Positions 27,340-39,312 of a stretch of 64,000 nt of DNA are shown piece by piece. The notes beneath the pieces are model-generated. The model ran no database searches and was not told where the DNA came from. It was given only the letters and a program-made list of their open reading frames with translations. The translations under genes and the position numbers were made by a program. Positions within the stretch are counted from its first letter, which is position 1. Every line of letters begins with the position of its first letter. Origin of the DNA: Prorocentrum cordatum (lineage: Eukaryota; Sar; Dinophyceae; Prorocentrales; Prorocentraceae); NCBI GenBank assembly GCA_963575745.1, contig CAUYUJ010005769.1:57790-121789 (forward strand). The letters are read 5' to 3'.

Positions 27340-28290
27340 AGCATATGATTTTGATCCAATGTCCATCCGACCTGTGAATTCATACTATCCCAGCCAGGCC
27401 GGTATCGGTTCCCCCCGCCATCCTATGCAACAAATACTATGCGCGCGCACTTGTTTATCAACGATCATGAGCTTTCAAGAATCCCTTGCAAACGAATAAA
27501 CCAGACGAGGTGCGCACGCGCGCGTCGTCGCGTGCGCATGCCGAACTCCTTAAAAAACCTTCGGTGTCGGAGAGATTCCGAAATCGAATGTAAAACAAAA
27601 CAGTATAAAAAAAACACAGCGGCTCGCAACACGGATGTTCAACAAAATCGTGCGCGCGCTCTCTTGCGAATCCGTAAGAAACCCATACGTTTTTTTTTCT
27701 GTTGTTTGTTGAATTTTTCTCAACACGTCCAGAACATGCTATCAAACGGGTTTCGCTCGCGCATGTCGAAATTGTTCGAACGCCCTTGCGGGCGTGCTGG
27801 GGTGGCACGATCCGTGTCAAATAATACCATGCGAACCACTCTGGCGCGTGTGCCGCGCGCGCATTTCGAATTCCTTCCAAAACCTGCATCACCGACGCGA
27901 AGACGCCGTCATTGCCGTCGGCGTGATCAGCATCGGCGCCGTCACTGGCTGCCCCGTCGTCGCTGTCAGCACCGCCACCAGCATCGCTACTACCATCATC
28001 GTGTCTAGCGTTGTCAACGTGGCCATGATACCGCGCCCGCCCAAGTCGCCGATGCGGGCGGTCCGCGCCAGCGGGATGTGCCGAGCGGTCACCGCCACCG
28101 CTTTTCGCGTCGGTCGTGCCAAACTAGCTGGCCGCTGCGCGCGCGAACATGCGCGGGCTAGCGCGGCCGCACCAGCCAACACCAAACACTCATCGCAATC
28201 GCTCCCGCATGGGTTTTGCAAACCAAGTTGCGGGCGGGTGGGTGGGATGATTGCGCGAGCAGTGGCGTTGACAACTTCAAGTTCGGCAAA
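27340..28290 (+). repeat. Long repeat L, copy 1
   Basis: Ordered landmarks are ATACTATCCCAGCCAGGCCG, CACGCGCGCGTCGTCGCGTG, GAACGCCCTTGCGGGCGTGC, GGCGTGATCAGCATCGGCGC, GGCCGCTGCGCGCGCGA and TTGCGGGCGGGTGGGTGGGA. The same order recurs near 29.0, 30.6, 31.6, 42.9 and 44.0 kb, with an inverted copy at 53.9-55.8 kb. Confidence 0.82.
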
Positions 28291-28940
28291 CGAGGTGCTT
28301 GACGTAGACTGCACAACAGAGGTTGCGCCACATCGGCTGCACCACACGTACGGCGACACATAGATGGCACCACCGAGATTGCACCACATGGATTGCTCAT
28401 CGTAGATTGCAACAACAGCCTTGCACAGCATAGAGTGTACAACATTGACTGCACGACGTAGATTGAACCACATAGTTTGCACCATATAGATTGCTCCACC
28501 TGGGTTGCACCACGTAGATTGTACCACATCCATGACAACATATATATTACATCACGTAGATAACACCACATAGACTGCACATCGTATGTGGACTCCCGGA
28601 GACTGCACCACATGGATTGCGCAACACCGGCGACCCCACATCTATTGCACACGTTGGGCTGCACCGCGTAGCTTTGCCCACACAGATTGCACAATATGCT
28701 TTGCACCAATCGAATTGCACAACATACGTTGCCCGACGTGAAGTTACACAACATAATGTGCGCATCATACATTGGACAGCATGTGCCGGACAATATGGAT
28801 TGCACCACGCAAACTGTTCCACAAGAGAGGAACCACGTAAACTACACAACACAGATTGTCCCACATGAGTTGCGCAACGTAGACAACGCAACAAATGTTG
28901 CACTGCGTACGCTGTGCCAAACATATTCTCCTTTCTAATA
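28291..28940. repeat. Degenerate TTGCACCACATAGA satellite
   Basis: About 45 imperfect 12-15-bp units of the type TTGCACCACGTAGA/TTGCACAACATAGA, beginning immediately after L copy 1. Confidence 0.85.
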
Positions 28941-30225
28941 AAGAATTAGGATCGAGCAGCTCCAGGAATTAACGGCCGCTTTCTCGTATAGCAAATTACA
29001 TACGATTCTGCCCCATCGCCAATCCGAAACATTGTACATACCATCTCAGGCGCGCAGGTACCGGTTCCCTCCCTCATCCTCTTCCAAAAAACTATGTGCG
29101 CACACTCGTTTATCACGAATCATCTGCTTTCGAACAAAGGAACTTGCAAACAATGACAAAGCACACGCACGAGCGCGTCGTCGCGCGCGCATGCCGAAAT
29201 GCGGCAAACAACCTCAGGTGTCGTAAGAATTTCAAAATCGAGTGTTCCGAAGACAAATCAAACACATGATTTCGCAACGCGAATGATCAAAAGCAATTTG
29301 CGTTCGGGTTCATGCGGCTTCTTCAGGGAACATTTTGTTGTTAAGGCAACTTCGTCATTTGGTACCCAAAAAAGCCCCTCGCGTGCGCATGTCGGAATCG
29401 ATCGGACACCCTTCGCGCGCGTGCTGTCGCAAGCGCCCATCAAAACAAAAACGGGACGAAATGCACTCGCGCGCGTCGTCCTGCGCGCATGCCGGAATCT
29501 TCCGAAAACGCTACGTGCCGTACGGATTTCAAAATCGACTGCCCCGAAAACATAGGCACAGCTACGGTTTCGCAGCATTTGTTTTCAAAAAAATGTCTGC
29601 GCCCGCGCTCCTGTAAAATCCTGGGGCAACCACCTGTTCTTCAACACATTACTTAAATTCGGCCACGCGGGCCCTCCGCGCCCCACGCCGAAATCAGTCG
29701 AACGCCCTTGCGCGCGTGCTGCGGGGGGGGGGATGCGGTCCTCGTCAAATGATCGAATAATGCGAGCCGCTTTCGCGCGTCGGCCGCGGGCGCATGTCGA
29801 ACTCCTTCCAAAATCTTCAATGCCGGCGCGGTGGCGCCGTCATCGTCGTCGGCGTGATCAGCATCGGCGCCGTCAGTGGCCTTGGCGTCGTCGTTGTCAT
29901 CATCGTCACCAGCACCGATACCATCATCATCGCGTCTGCTTCTGTTGGCGTTGCCATGATCCCGCGCCCGCCCAAATCGCCGACTCGCACTGCATTTCCC
30001 TTGGGAATTGCCCAGCGATCAGCGCCACCGCAACCGCGCTGGTCGCGCAAAACCATCTGGCCGCTGCGTGCGCGAGCATGCGCGGGCCAGCGCGGCCGCA
30101 GACATGCAACAGCCAACGCCGAGCACTCATCGCAATCGAAGCCGCATGGGCTTTGCTAAACAAGTTGCGGGTGGGTGGGTGTGGTAATTGCGCGAGCAGT
30201 GGAGTGCACAACCCACTGCGACCAG
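28941..30225 (+). repeat. Long repeat L, copy 2
   Basis: Landmarks as in copy 1, including GGCGTGATCAGCATCGGCGC at about 29853 and GTTGCGGGTGGGTGGGTGTG near 30163. An extra internal repeat (GCGCGCATGCCGGAATCTTC) lengthens the head. Confidence 0.8.
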
Positions 30226-30560
30226 ACATGGCATTGCATACCATTAAGTGTACACGTAAGAGTGCACAACACAGATTGCGCACAGGATGATACAGACCAC
30301 GCATACCACAACACGATTTGAAACACATGGATAGCACAACGCTGCACAATTGGTCCCGCATAGCATTGCACAACACGTTTTGCATCACTTCGGGTGTACC
30401 GCATACATATGTGTAATTATACACATACTGACTAGGGATCGACCACCCTCCCCTATAATTTTGCCCTGGGGGTGTGCAACTTGCGTATAGATTTGCCCCT
30501 GCGCTCATGTAAAACATGCGTCCGTACCGCCCCACCCATACCAGGTTCGACATGCCCTTT
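30226..30560. repeat. TTGCACAACACG satellite and AT-rich spacer
   Basis: Short array of TGCACAACAC-type units to about 30390, then an AT-richer spacer. Confidence 0.7.
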
Positions 30561-31440
30561 TCACCTGATCCATCCGACTGTGCGCGCACGCGTTGATTCA
30601 AACATCACGTATGTACGGAACAAATGAAGGCAAACGGTTTGGCAAAGTCTACACGCGCGCGTCGTCGCACGCGCATGCTGGTTCCGCAGGGGTTCCATCA
30701 CCGAGGGCCCCGAACACATGCAACTCACACGTCGGTTGGCGAACAGCTGTTTCAAAAAAGGTCTGTGCGCGGATTTGCGAATCCCCGGAGCAAACGTAAG
30801 CTTTCAACACGACCATCAGATGCGACCGAACGGGTCTCCCGCGCACGCGACGAAATCGTCCGAACGCCTTGTATCCACGCGTGCTTGCGGGGGGGAAGGA
30901 TCCGTATCAAATCGTATCAAGCGGGCCACTCGCGCGGGTCGGACGCGCGCGCATGTCGAAATCGTTCAACAACCTTCATCACCGACAAATGGACACCATC
31001 ATCATCGGCGTGATCCGCATCGGCGCCGTCATTGGCGTTGCCGCCGTAACCGTCACCGTCGCCACCAACATCGGTACTACCATCGTCGCGGCTGCCGTAA
31101 TCGACGTCGCCATGATACCGTGCCCGCCCGATCCACCGACTCGCACTGAAGTGCCCGCGCGTCAGCGCGGCCTGCGAGACGCGCTGGGAAGTCCCCAGCC
31201 GTCAGCGCCACCGCGGCCGCGTCGGTCGCGCCAGACTAGCTGGCCGCTGCGCGCGCGAGCATGCGCGGGCGCGCGCGGCCGTAGACATGCACCAGCCAAC
31301 TCCAAGCACTCATCGCAATCGTCGCCGCAAGGGTTTTGCAAGCAAGGTTGCGGGTTGGTTGGTGGGATGGTTGCGCGACCAGTGGAGTTGTCAATTTTCA
31401 GTTCGGCGGAGTAAAATTTCCATCGTTAATAAAAACAACA
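30561..31440 (+). repeat. Long repeat L, copy 3
   Basis: Contains CGGCGTGATCCGCATCGGCG, CGCGTCAGCGCGGC, and GGGTTTTGCAAGCAAGGTTG. Confidence 0.8.
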
Positions 31441-32700
31441 TTCTACCCCTACCACCACCACCCCGGACTTACAGGGCCAGCCTCGCCATTGCCATTTACA
31501 TATGCGTTCGCCTCCTCTCTTATGTTCCGTACGAATGATACCATCCCGGCCAGGCCGGAGATCGCCCCCCGCCACACCCACTGGAAAAAAAACGAAGCGC
31601 ACGCACTCGGCGATCAAAAAGTATCAGTTTTCAGAACACCCTGCATCAATGGGACGAAGTGCGCGTCGTCGCACGCGCGTGCCGAAATCTTTCAAACACC
31701 TCAGGTTTCGTGAGGATTGCGAAATCAAGAATCACGAACACGTATGACGAACACCTGGTCTCGCCATCAGAGTTTTCAAAACAAAAATCAATCGCAAAGC
31801 GAAAGGCTGTGCCCGCGCTCTTGCGAATTCGTCACAACGCCACATGTTTTGCAACATGGTCATAAAATGCTACCACACGGGCTTCTCGCGCGCGCATGTC
31901 GGAATCGCTCGGACTCCCTTGCGCGCGTGCTATCGCAAGAATAGGACGACGTGCACGCGCGCGCGTCGCCGCGCGCAAGCTGAAACTTTTTAAGCAAACC
32001 TTCGGTTCCACGAGGAGCTCAAAACGACTTCCCCGAAAACGTATAAACCACCTGGTCCCCAATAGGTTTCTCAGCATGTTTATCAAATTCTGCCAAGCGG
32101 GCCTCTCGCGACGCATGTCGGACTCAGTCGGACGCCCTTGCGCGCTGGGGGGGGGGGGGGGACGATCCGTGTCAAATCATGCAACGCGGGCCACTCGCGC
32201 GCGTCGGCCGCGCGCGCATGTGGAACTCCTTCAAGAAACTCCATCGGCACCATCATCGTTACCGGCAGGCGTGATCAACCTCGGCGCCGTCATTGGCTCT
32301 GCCGTCGTCATCGCCACCAACGTCACTATTATCGCTACTCTCATAATCGTGTATACCGTTGTCGGCGTCGCCATGATACCGTGCCCGCCCAAGTCACCGA
32401 CTCGCACTGAAGTGCCTGGTGGGCAGTGCCCAGCGGTCAGCGCCAGCGCGGCCGCGTCAGCCGCGCTAAACTAGCTAGCCGCTGTGCGCGCGAGCATGCG
32501 CGGGCTAGCGCGGCCGCAGAGATGCAACAGCCAACGCCGAGCACTCATCGCAATCGCCACCGCATGGGTTCTGCAAGCTAAGTTGCGGGCGGGTGGGTGG
32601 GGGGTTTACAAAAGCATGGGAATTGGCAACTGGCTTGTGAAACAACAACGTGCACCACGTCGGTTGCACCACACAAGTGTCTAGAAACACACTGCTTTGG
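31441..32700 (+). repeat. Long repeat L, copy 4
   Basis: Contains ATACCATCCCGGCCAGGCCG, GGCGTGATCAACCTCGGCGC and AGTTGCGGGCGGGTGGGTGG, ending in two TTGCACCAC units. Confidence 0.8.
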
Positions 32701-32949
32701 GCCCACGCCGGCGATCATATATACATACGTATGTATGTATGTATATATATATGTGTATATATACATATGTGTATATATATACATATGTGTATATCCGCCA
32801 CCGTGTCCTTTGGCAGGAAGTGGGCGTGTCCTCAGGTCCTTTTCCGAATCAATCCTCTGAGACGCTCTCCTCACTCTTGCCGATCCCGTACAGGGCCCAG
32901 AGCCGAAATTGCCAAATCTCTCGGGGCTTGGCGCCGCTCCTTGCCGCTT
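32701..32949. repeat. (TATG)n/(TA)n microsatellite and flank
   Basis: TACGTATGTATGTATATATA and similar from 32719 to 32793. 32794-32949 has no recognised feature. Confidence 0.75.
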
Positions 32950-33600
32950 CTCGCGTGACTCTTTCGGAGCCAAGGGGGCCTGAAGACGGACCAAAAGGGC
33001 CCCAAGAGGCCCCCAAGACGGTCTGAGAGGGCCTCAAGTCGCTGAAACATAATTCCAAGCCGCGCTGTATGGCCTCAAGATGGCCCAAGAGGCCTCCAAG
33101 ACGCCCCAAGAGGCCTCCCAGAGGCCTCCCAAGAGGCACGAACTTAAAAATGTTAAAACAATGTTGGCGTTCTCGCCTTTTCTGCTTTCCGAACAGAGAG
33201 GCCCAATCGGTCCCCTAGACCGCCCCAAGACGGTCCAAGAGGCCTCCAAGAGGGCCCCAAGATGGCCTAAGAGCGCCCCAAAACGGCCCAAGGCGCCGAA
33301 GACGGCCCAAGAGGGCCCCAAGACGGCCCCAAAAGGGGCCCAAGATGGGGACACGAACCGAAAATCCGAGCCTTCCGCCCCAAGAGGCTCCCAGGAGGCC
33401 CCAAGAGGTGCCCAAGAGGCCCCAAGAGGCCCCCAAGAGGCCCCCTGGAGACCCCAAGATGCCCCGAAGAGGCCCAAGGCCCAAAAAGAAACCCCCAAAG
33501 GCCCCCAAACGGCGCCCACGAGGCGTCAAAACTGCCTCCAAGAGGCCCTCGAGAGGTCCCCCATCAGATCCCAACGGACATCCAATAGGCTTCATGCCCA
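32950..33600. repeat. Degenerate CCCCAAGAGGCC repeat
   Basis: About 50 imperfect units of CCAAGA(G/C)GGCCC, 10-13 bp each. Similar units appear near 51470-51550, 53510-53575 and 56440-56740. A long plus-strand open frame across it (Pro/Lys/Arg-rich) is probably a by-product of the repeat. Confidence 0.75.
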
Positions 33601-34313
33601 CAACCCAGGCCTGGTGGCGGGATGGGCCGAAGGCCATGAGATGATTTGTGGTCTTGTTCTCGTGGTGGGGGGCTGCAACTGTATCCACATTCACCGCCTG
33701 CCGAGGTCGCCGAAGATCGACCCCTCAGGGTGTGAAAAGACAAATCCCCGCCTCGCGTCATATTCGGCAAGTTTGTGTCGACATGATGCTGGCGTTGGTT
33801 TTTCTGACACCGCGTGGGGGTCACTCAGGCTTGAACGATCGGCGGCAATTCGATCGTCAAATTATTCCATATTGGTCCATTCCGGGCCACTGGCGGCGTT
33901 CCACCTTGAAGGGGTCGCCGCCGCCGCCGAGTCGACACGACGCGAACCTGCCAGGCCTGATCAGGATCGAATCGCGAAGCCAGATCGGATCGGAAACGGA
34001 TCGGATCGCCAACGCATCGTCCCGAATCAGATCGAAATCGGATCGCCGCGACCAGCTTCAACTTGCCCCTGCCCGCGCCAGTGGATCGAACCGAATCGGA
34101 TCGAATCGAATTGGAGACGCGGCCCCAACCGGCGAACTGACTTGCATTGCATCGAACGGGATCGTGGGCGGCTCTGCCTGCCGCGCCCCGTCCCAGATCG
34201 CAGATCGAGCGGCGCCCACACCGTCGGCGGCATGTGGGGGGCGGCCGGACTCAGAATTCGAGAGTGGAGAGGTGCTGCTTGTCCCCCTCCTTCCCCTCGC
34301 TCCTCGCTCTCGC
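33601..34313. repeat. Dispersed repeat shared with 38.6 kb and GATCG-rich tract
   Basis: 33760-33950 shares TCTGACACCGC, GAACGATC(G/A)GCGGCA and TTCGATCG with 38600-38800. 33955-34120 is dominated by GATCGGATCG/GAATCGGATC. No exon was recognised. Confidence 0.6.
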
Positions 34314-34433
34314 CATCGCTTGGACGTCCATTCCCTGTGTTTTTTTCGGTTTCGTGCGTGGTTTTTCCGCCAAATGATCGAGGATGATCCTCGATGGTCC
34401 TCGCCGAGACAAAAATGCACACGTCCGAGCGAT
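34314..34433. mobile_element. M2 element
   Basis: ATCGCTTGGACGTCCATTCC and CACGTCCGAGCGAT ends. Confidence 0.85.
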
Positions 34434-35036
34434 GCCAAGCGCTGTGCGCTCCTCGCTCTGCGCTCCTCGCTGCGCCCGCCTCGAATAAAAGAGGGGGCGG
34501 AAGCGAAGGGAAGGGCGCCGGGTAACGAGGTGGTGTTGGGGAATGAGCTCCTCCTCCTCCTCCTCCTCCTCCTTCTCCTCCTCCTCCTCCTCCTCCAGAT
34601 TCTCTTCCTCCCCCAACCCTCCTCCTTCTTCTTCTTGCTCCTCGCTGGTCCCTATCCCTGTCCATCGTCCCGCCTCCTCCTCACTGGTCCATTCTCATTC
34701 TCTCCCAGCCTCGCCGCCTGCAGTGCCCCCCTGGTTTTGCTCCTCCGTCCCTCTCCTTCTCCGCCACCTCCCATTGCTCCGCCTCCGCCCGCTTCTTCTC
34801 CTCCTCCACCTCACTCCGCCTCGTTCTTCCTCCGTTCCTCATCCTTCCTCCTTGTTCCTCGTCCTCGTCCTCGCCCTCCTCGTCGTCGCCCTCCTCCTCC
34901 TCCTCCTCCTCCTCCTCCTCCTCCTCCTCCTCCCTCCTCCTCCTCCTCCTCCTCCTCCTCCTCCTCCTCCTCCTCCTCATCCTCCTCCTCCTCATCCTCA
35001 TCCTCATCCTCATCGTCGTCATCGTCATCATCATCA

Positions 35037-35106
<70 letters not shown>

Positions 35107-35134
35107 GCATCATCATCATCATCATCATCAGCAG

Positions 35135-35207
<73 letters not shown>

Positions 35208-35460
35208 TCATCATCCCCCCCCCTCCTCACCCTACACCGCTCTTCGGTCCTTGGTACTCCTCCTCCTCCTCTCTTCCTCCTCTCCTTCTCCTCCCCATCC
35301 TCATCTCCCCTCCTCCACCCTACACCGCTCTTCGGTCCTTGGCCCTCGCCTCCGCCTCCTCCGCCTCCTCCCTCCTTCCTCCTCTCCTCCTCCTCCTCCT
35401 CCTCCTCCTCCTCCTCCTCCTCCTCCTCCTCCTCCTCCTCCTCCCCCTCTTCCTCCCTCC
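34434..35460. repeat. Large (TCC)n and (CAT)n block
   Basis: (TCC)n and TCC-rich sequence at 34540-34985 and 35250-35455, with (CAT)n at 34985-35207. Open frames of up to 648 codons here are repeat translations. Confidence 0.92.
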
Positions 35461-35690
35461 CTCATACACAGGCCTGTCGGACGCCGCGCCGTCGCCCTGT
35501 CGGCCCGCCTCGCCGGGCGACGACCTGCGACCAAGGGCGCGCCGGGGGCACCACAACGGGCGGCTGCCTCCACGGGCAGCGCAGGCCCCTGTGAGCCGCA
35601 ACGGGCCCTCGCAACGACCCGGCTCGGGGCCTCAACGGGCTTGAGCCGAGGCTGCGGACCGAGCCCCGTGGCTGGCGCTCCCAGGACGAG
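35461..35690. other. Possible exon between inverted purine/pyrimidine arrays
   Basis: On the plus strand (TCC)n leads to CATACACAG|GCC, a good acceptor. On the minus strand the array at 35695-35815 leads to CGTCCTGGGAG|CGCC. Both strands are open in between, so the segment looks exonic but the direction is undecided. Confidence 0.35.
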
Positions 35691-36557
35691 AAGGAGGACG
35701 AGGAGGAGGAGGACGAGGAGGAGGAGGACGAGGAGGAGGAGGAGGAGGACGAGGAGGAGGAGGAGGACGAGGAGGAGGAGGAGGAGGAGGAGGAGGAGGA
35801 GGAGGACGAGGAGGAGCTGCCGCTGCTGCCTCCCGTCTGACTGGCGGGAGCTCGGCCTCGGCGTGCGGAGGCGGCGGCCCCGGCGACACGCCGTGCCCTG
35901 CCGGCGGGTCAGCGTGTCGCTCCGCTCCGCGGTGCGGGAGGCTGGGGACTTCCTCGGCCCTCGAAGCTCGAGGTGACGCTTTTGGAACGCGTTCGGGGAA
36001 AGCGTGCGCGCCTGGGAATCCATTGAGGCCCCCGGGCACTTCCCGGCACCTTGGCAAGCATCCAGGGGCCCTTGGAGCTCCGGAGATCCAGGGCGGAAGC
36101 AACCATCAACACTTCCTGGGACTCCTGTTGCTGCCATACCCGCTTCTCCTTGCCCGGTCTTCTCTGATAGCGCTTCTTCTTCCTCCCTCTCCTCCTCCTC
36201 CTCCTCCTCCTCCTCCTCCTCCTCCTCCTCCTCCTCCTCCTCCTCCTCCTACTCCTGTTCGGGCGCCGCACCTCAAGGTCACTGCGACTCCCAAACGGGA
36301 AGCCTCCCCGAGGTTCGGCCACAAGCCTGGGCTCAGGCCGAAGACAACCGACAATCACGCGGCGACACCTGCGAGGAGCAGCCAGAGGCGGTAGGCGATC
36401 AGCCTTTGAGTTCACATTCTCTTCAGACCACCTTGCGAACAAAACCACGTCCCATCTCTCTGGGCACCTCCCCGACATCCCCCTGCCGCTCTCACCAAGG
36501 GTCGCCCGGGTGGGCCAGCGGGGGGGGGGCCTTAAGGCTGCACTCCCCTGTTTTCGG
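35691..36557. repeat. (GGA)n, R-cgc repeat, (TCC)n and unresolved segments
   Basis: (GGA)n at 35691-35815, R-cgc at 35868-35945 and (TCC)n at 36183-36251. 35946-36182 and 36252-36557 have open frames on both strands with no recognised domain. Confidence 0.5.
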
Positions 36558-36749
36558 GAAGACGTAAGACTCGGGTGCGGGGGACTCGGGATGGCCTGAC
36601 AGGGCCATCATGAAAATGACGAGATCCAATCCGAAATTTGACGCGAGCTCCCGCTGCAGACGTCCCACGACGACTGGACCGTCAAAATGCAGGACGCGCT
36701 CGCCAAGAAACGTCGGCAGAGCCGAGTCCTGGCCTACTCGAGCCTTACG
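36558..36749. mobile_element. TIR element, family M5
   Basis: AAGACGTAAGACTCGGGTGC and CTACTCGAGCCTTACGCTTC ends, with CCGAAATTTGACGCGAGCTC inside. Copies are at 37689, 41937 and 57366. Confidence 0.8.
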
Positions 36750-37099
36750 CTTCTCAGCGCCCCTCAAACGGGGACTCCACTAACGGGTACTTTGGCCAGT
36801 GACCCAGCGAACCCAACCCTTCCCGATGTGGGCAAAGCTGCACTGCAAGAAAAAGGCCCCGAAAAGGCAACTTTCGGCAACAATTCAAAGTACCCCGTTA
36901 GAAGTACCCGTTACGGTGCCGTTGAGCTTCCCCGATCCCTCCCTTCCCTTGAGGGATGAGAACACGACCCTACCCTGGGTTACAAGTGCGTGGTCTGCAA
37001 ACCTCCCGGGAACCCCCAAAGCCTAGAGCCGCCAGGACGCGGCACATCACGCAGGGCTTACCCTGTCAGCCCACAGGAGTTTCAGCGCACAGCGCCTCG
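36750..37099. repeat. Dispersed host repeat (left part) interrupted by M1
   Basis: 36970-37104 (CCCTACCCTGGGTTACAAGT ... CACAGCGCCTCGTAAAC) continues at 37300. The uninterrupted version is at 59080-59240. Confidence 0.78.
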
Positions 37100-37104
37100 T
37101 AAAC

Positions 37105-37299
37105 TCGGGTCGGGCGAAAGGGGGGGATAGCAAAGGGGGGGTTTGAGAATCAGCTCACGTAGCTGATTTCCCGGCGCCTCCCGGCGCCGGGAGGCGACCA
37201 TGTATCGAGGAAGGGGCCCCTCGGCGGGGCCGAAGCCAGCTGCATGCAGCAAATTTCGTAACCCCCCCTTTCCCAATCCCCCCCTTTCGCCCGACCCGA
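37105..37299. mobile_element. M1 element with TAAAC target duplication
   Basis: TCGGGTCGGGCGAAAGGGGG and CCCCTTTCGCCCGACCCGA ends, with TAAAC at 37100-37104 and 37300-37304. The empty site is at about 59213-59217 (CTTGTAAACCAGGGTAGG). Confidence 0.93.
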
Positions 37300-37688
37300 T
37301 AAACCAGGGTAGGGCCGTTTTTTCTGCCCTCGATCCCCGGACGTCGGCGAGCCGGCGCGGGGACGGCCGCCGCACGCGCCCGCGCCGGCCACGGCCCGCT
37401 GCCTCCTCCGCGCGCCCCAAAAGCACGGACCCGGCGGCGGTGCGCCGCCCGCCGCCGCGGGGCCGCGGGAGGGGGGGCGCCTACCCCTCGGGGAGGGGGC
37501 GCCTCGCCTGGAATCGGCGATATTGGGGGGCAAGCAGACCTGCCTCGCTTTTGACCGCCCTCGCTTCCAAGAGGTGCCAAGCGATGCCAAACTACGGCCT
37601 GTACTGGTCAGGCCGCTCGACGAGGAGGCGCGTGTGTATGACTCGGTTTTGCCTGGAAGCGAAAGCGGGGTAGGTATTTCACGCTCTG
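37300..37688. other. Unresolved segment
   Basis: After the end of the host repeat (about 37330) the sequence is GC-rich and open on both strands. No domain was recognised. Confidence 0.4.
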
Positions 37689-37905
37689 AGATATACGCTC
37701 GGGGAGGCGTAAGACTCGGGCACAGGGGACTCGGGCTGGCCTGACGGGGCCACCATAAAAATGACGAGGCCCAATCTGAAATTTGGCGCGAGCTCCCGCT
37801 GCAGACATCCCACGAAAACTGGACCGTCAAAATCCCCGCCGCGCTCGTCAAAAAACGCCGGCTAACCCGAGTTCCGGCTTACTCGAGTCTTACGTTTCCC
37901 CGATA
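37689..37905. mobile_element. M5 element, TACG(C/T) flanks
   Basis: TCGGGGAGGCGTAAGACTCG and GAGTCTTACGTTTCCCCGA ends. TACGC precedes it and TACGT follows it, a slightly decayed 5-bp duplication. Confidence 0.8.
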
Positions 37906-39112
37906 CGTCGCCGACAGATCGGCGACGGGCCCTCGATCGCGACCCCGCCGACGGCTCTGGACAGGCCAGGCTTCCGGGGCCCCCCCTCGGCGAGCCGAGG
38001 ACGAGTGGGGCGTCGAAGCGTCCCCGCGCGAGCCCCGCCCCCGGTGGCGATGCCGCCGCTCCGTCCCCGAGCCTCCGAGCTCGTCGCCGCACGCGCCACT
38101 GATCTGACAGCTGCCGGGTCACCGCCTGCGCGCACCCGCGCCGCGCGCTGCGCGACGGGCGGCGCACGGTCGGAGCACGAGCACAGGAACGTCCAGCAAG
38201 AGCGCGAGCCCCACCGTCGAGAGCCCGGGGGCCCCGTGGAGGCACTCCCAGCGGAGGCCGCGCAGAGGAGCAGAGCCCAGGCAGGAAGGACATCAGGGTG
38301 CCCCTCCAAAGGCAGGGCTGCTCTGAACCCTTGTTCCAGCTTCACCTTCGCGCCCTCGAGGGGCCAACCTGGAGACGGCCGCCTCAGCGGCCTCGGCAGC
38401 GAGGGCGCACTGCGCTCGGTCATCCTCGCGCCTCTGGAGGTGACCGACGGCGGGCCAGCGTCGGAATGGCCTTGGCGGTGGCTTCAGCTTGAAACCTCAA
38501 CAGTCGCGGCTTCCCGCTGGCACAGGTCACCGGGTATCGGCCGATCGTGCGCCACTGGCAGCTCTCAACCTGGGTGGCCACATGGACAAATCCCGCCTCG
38601 CACCTTCTGAAGAAAGGCTCGCGTCGTGACGATCCTGGCATTGGGCTCTGACACCGCATGGGTCGACCAACCACGAACGATCAGCGGCAGTTCGATCGCC
38701 GGATCATTCCGCCCTGGCCGACTCTGGGCCCCTGGCTGCGTTCCACCATGAACGCCAGCGGCGGGGCCCTCGCCGTGTCGACGCGGCGCGAACCTGCAGC
38801 CGCCGAGACGCGCGCCGGCGCCTCGCACGCAGGGCCCGACACCGCACACCGCCGAAGATCCGCGCGCGCCGGCTTCTGCCGGCGGCCGCTCCGCCCAACA
38901 AGAGCGCCCGCAGCGTGCGGGCGCGGGAACGCCGCTCGCACCCAGCCGCCTCTCCTCTCCTCTCGGGCGCGCGCAAGCCTGGACTCCGAAACCGTGCGGG
39001 ACCTGGAGCGCGGGCGCAAGATCCACGGATCGGGGATTCAACGCGAGATCCCTGAAGCCCCGACCACCTCTCTAGGTCCGGCCTTCTACCCTGAGTCTTT
39101 CCTGGACGGCCG
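37906..39112. other. GC-rich segment with long open frames on both strands
   Basis: A plus frame covers 37783-38610 and a minus frame 37890-38423. Neither has a recognised domain. 38600-38820 is a dispersed repeat shared with 33760. Coding is possible, especially on the minus strand (AKVKLEQGFRAALPLEGHP), but it is not claimed. Confidence 0.35.
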
Positions 39113-39312
39113 CAGAGGCGGAAGAAGAGCGAACAACACTTCTGCCTCGAGCTGCTCGACGCGTTGGAGGCATGTGCTCGCCCGGAGCCGCCGAGCCCCT
39201 CCCCGCGACCGGTCTCGCAGCCGCCGTGCGCGCGCCCGCGTCTGCCTGCGGCCGCCCCAGACCCGTCGCCGTGCATCCGCAAAGGGCACGCTCGCCGAGC
39301 GACCTCCAGACA
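39113..39312 (+). CDS. Candidate plus-strand exon ending at an HP element
   Basis: CTTTCCTGGACGGCCGCAG|AGG is acceptor-like and opens RRKKSEQHFCLELLDALEAC, then a Pro/Arg-rich run to GHARRATSRH. It stops exactly where the HP element (39313) begins. This is the only plausible plus-strand exon with good context. The function is unknown. Confidence 0.35.

Noticed and set aside
27340-32700. Ribosomal or other RNA gene repeats
   Set aside because: The L copies show no recognisable rRNA motif, and they are GC-rich with triplet and satellite segments.
33648-35594. A 648-codon open frame on the plus strand, and similar giant frames elsewhere
   Set aside because: It is mostly poly-Ser, poly-Pro, poly-Leu or poly-Ile from (TCC)n and (CAT)n. 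Such arrays lack stops in several frames.
37783-38610. A 275-codon plus-strand gene
   Set aside because: The opposite strand is also open, the left part is an M5 element, the right part is a dispersed repeat, and no domain was recognised. Left as unresolved.
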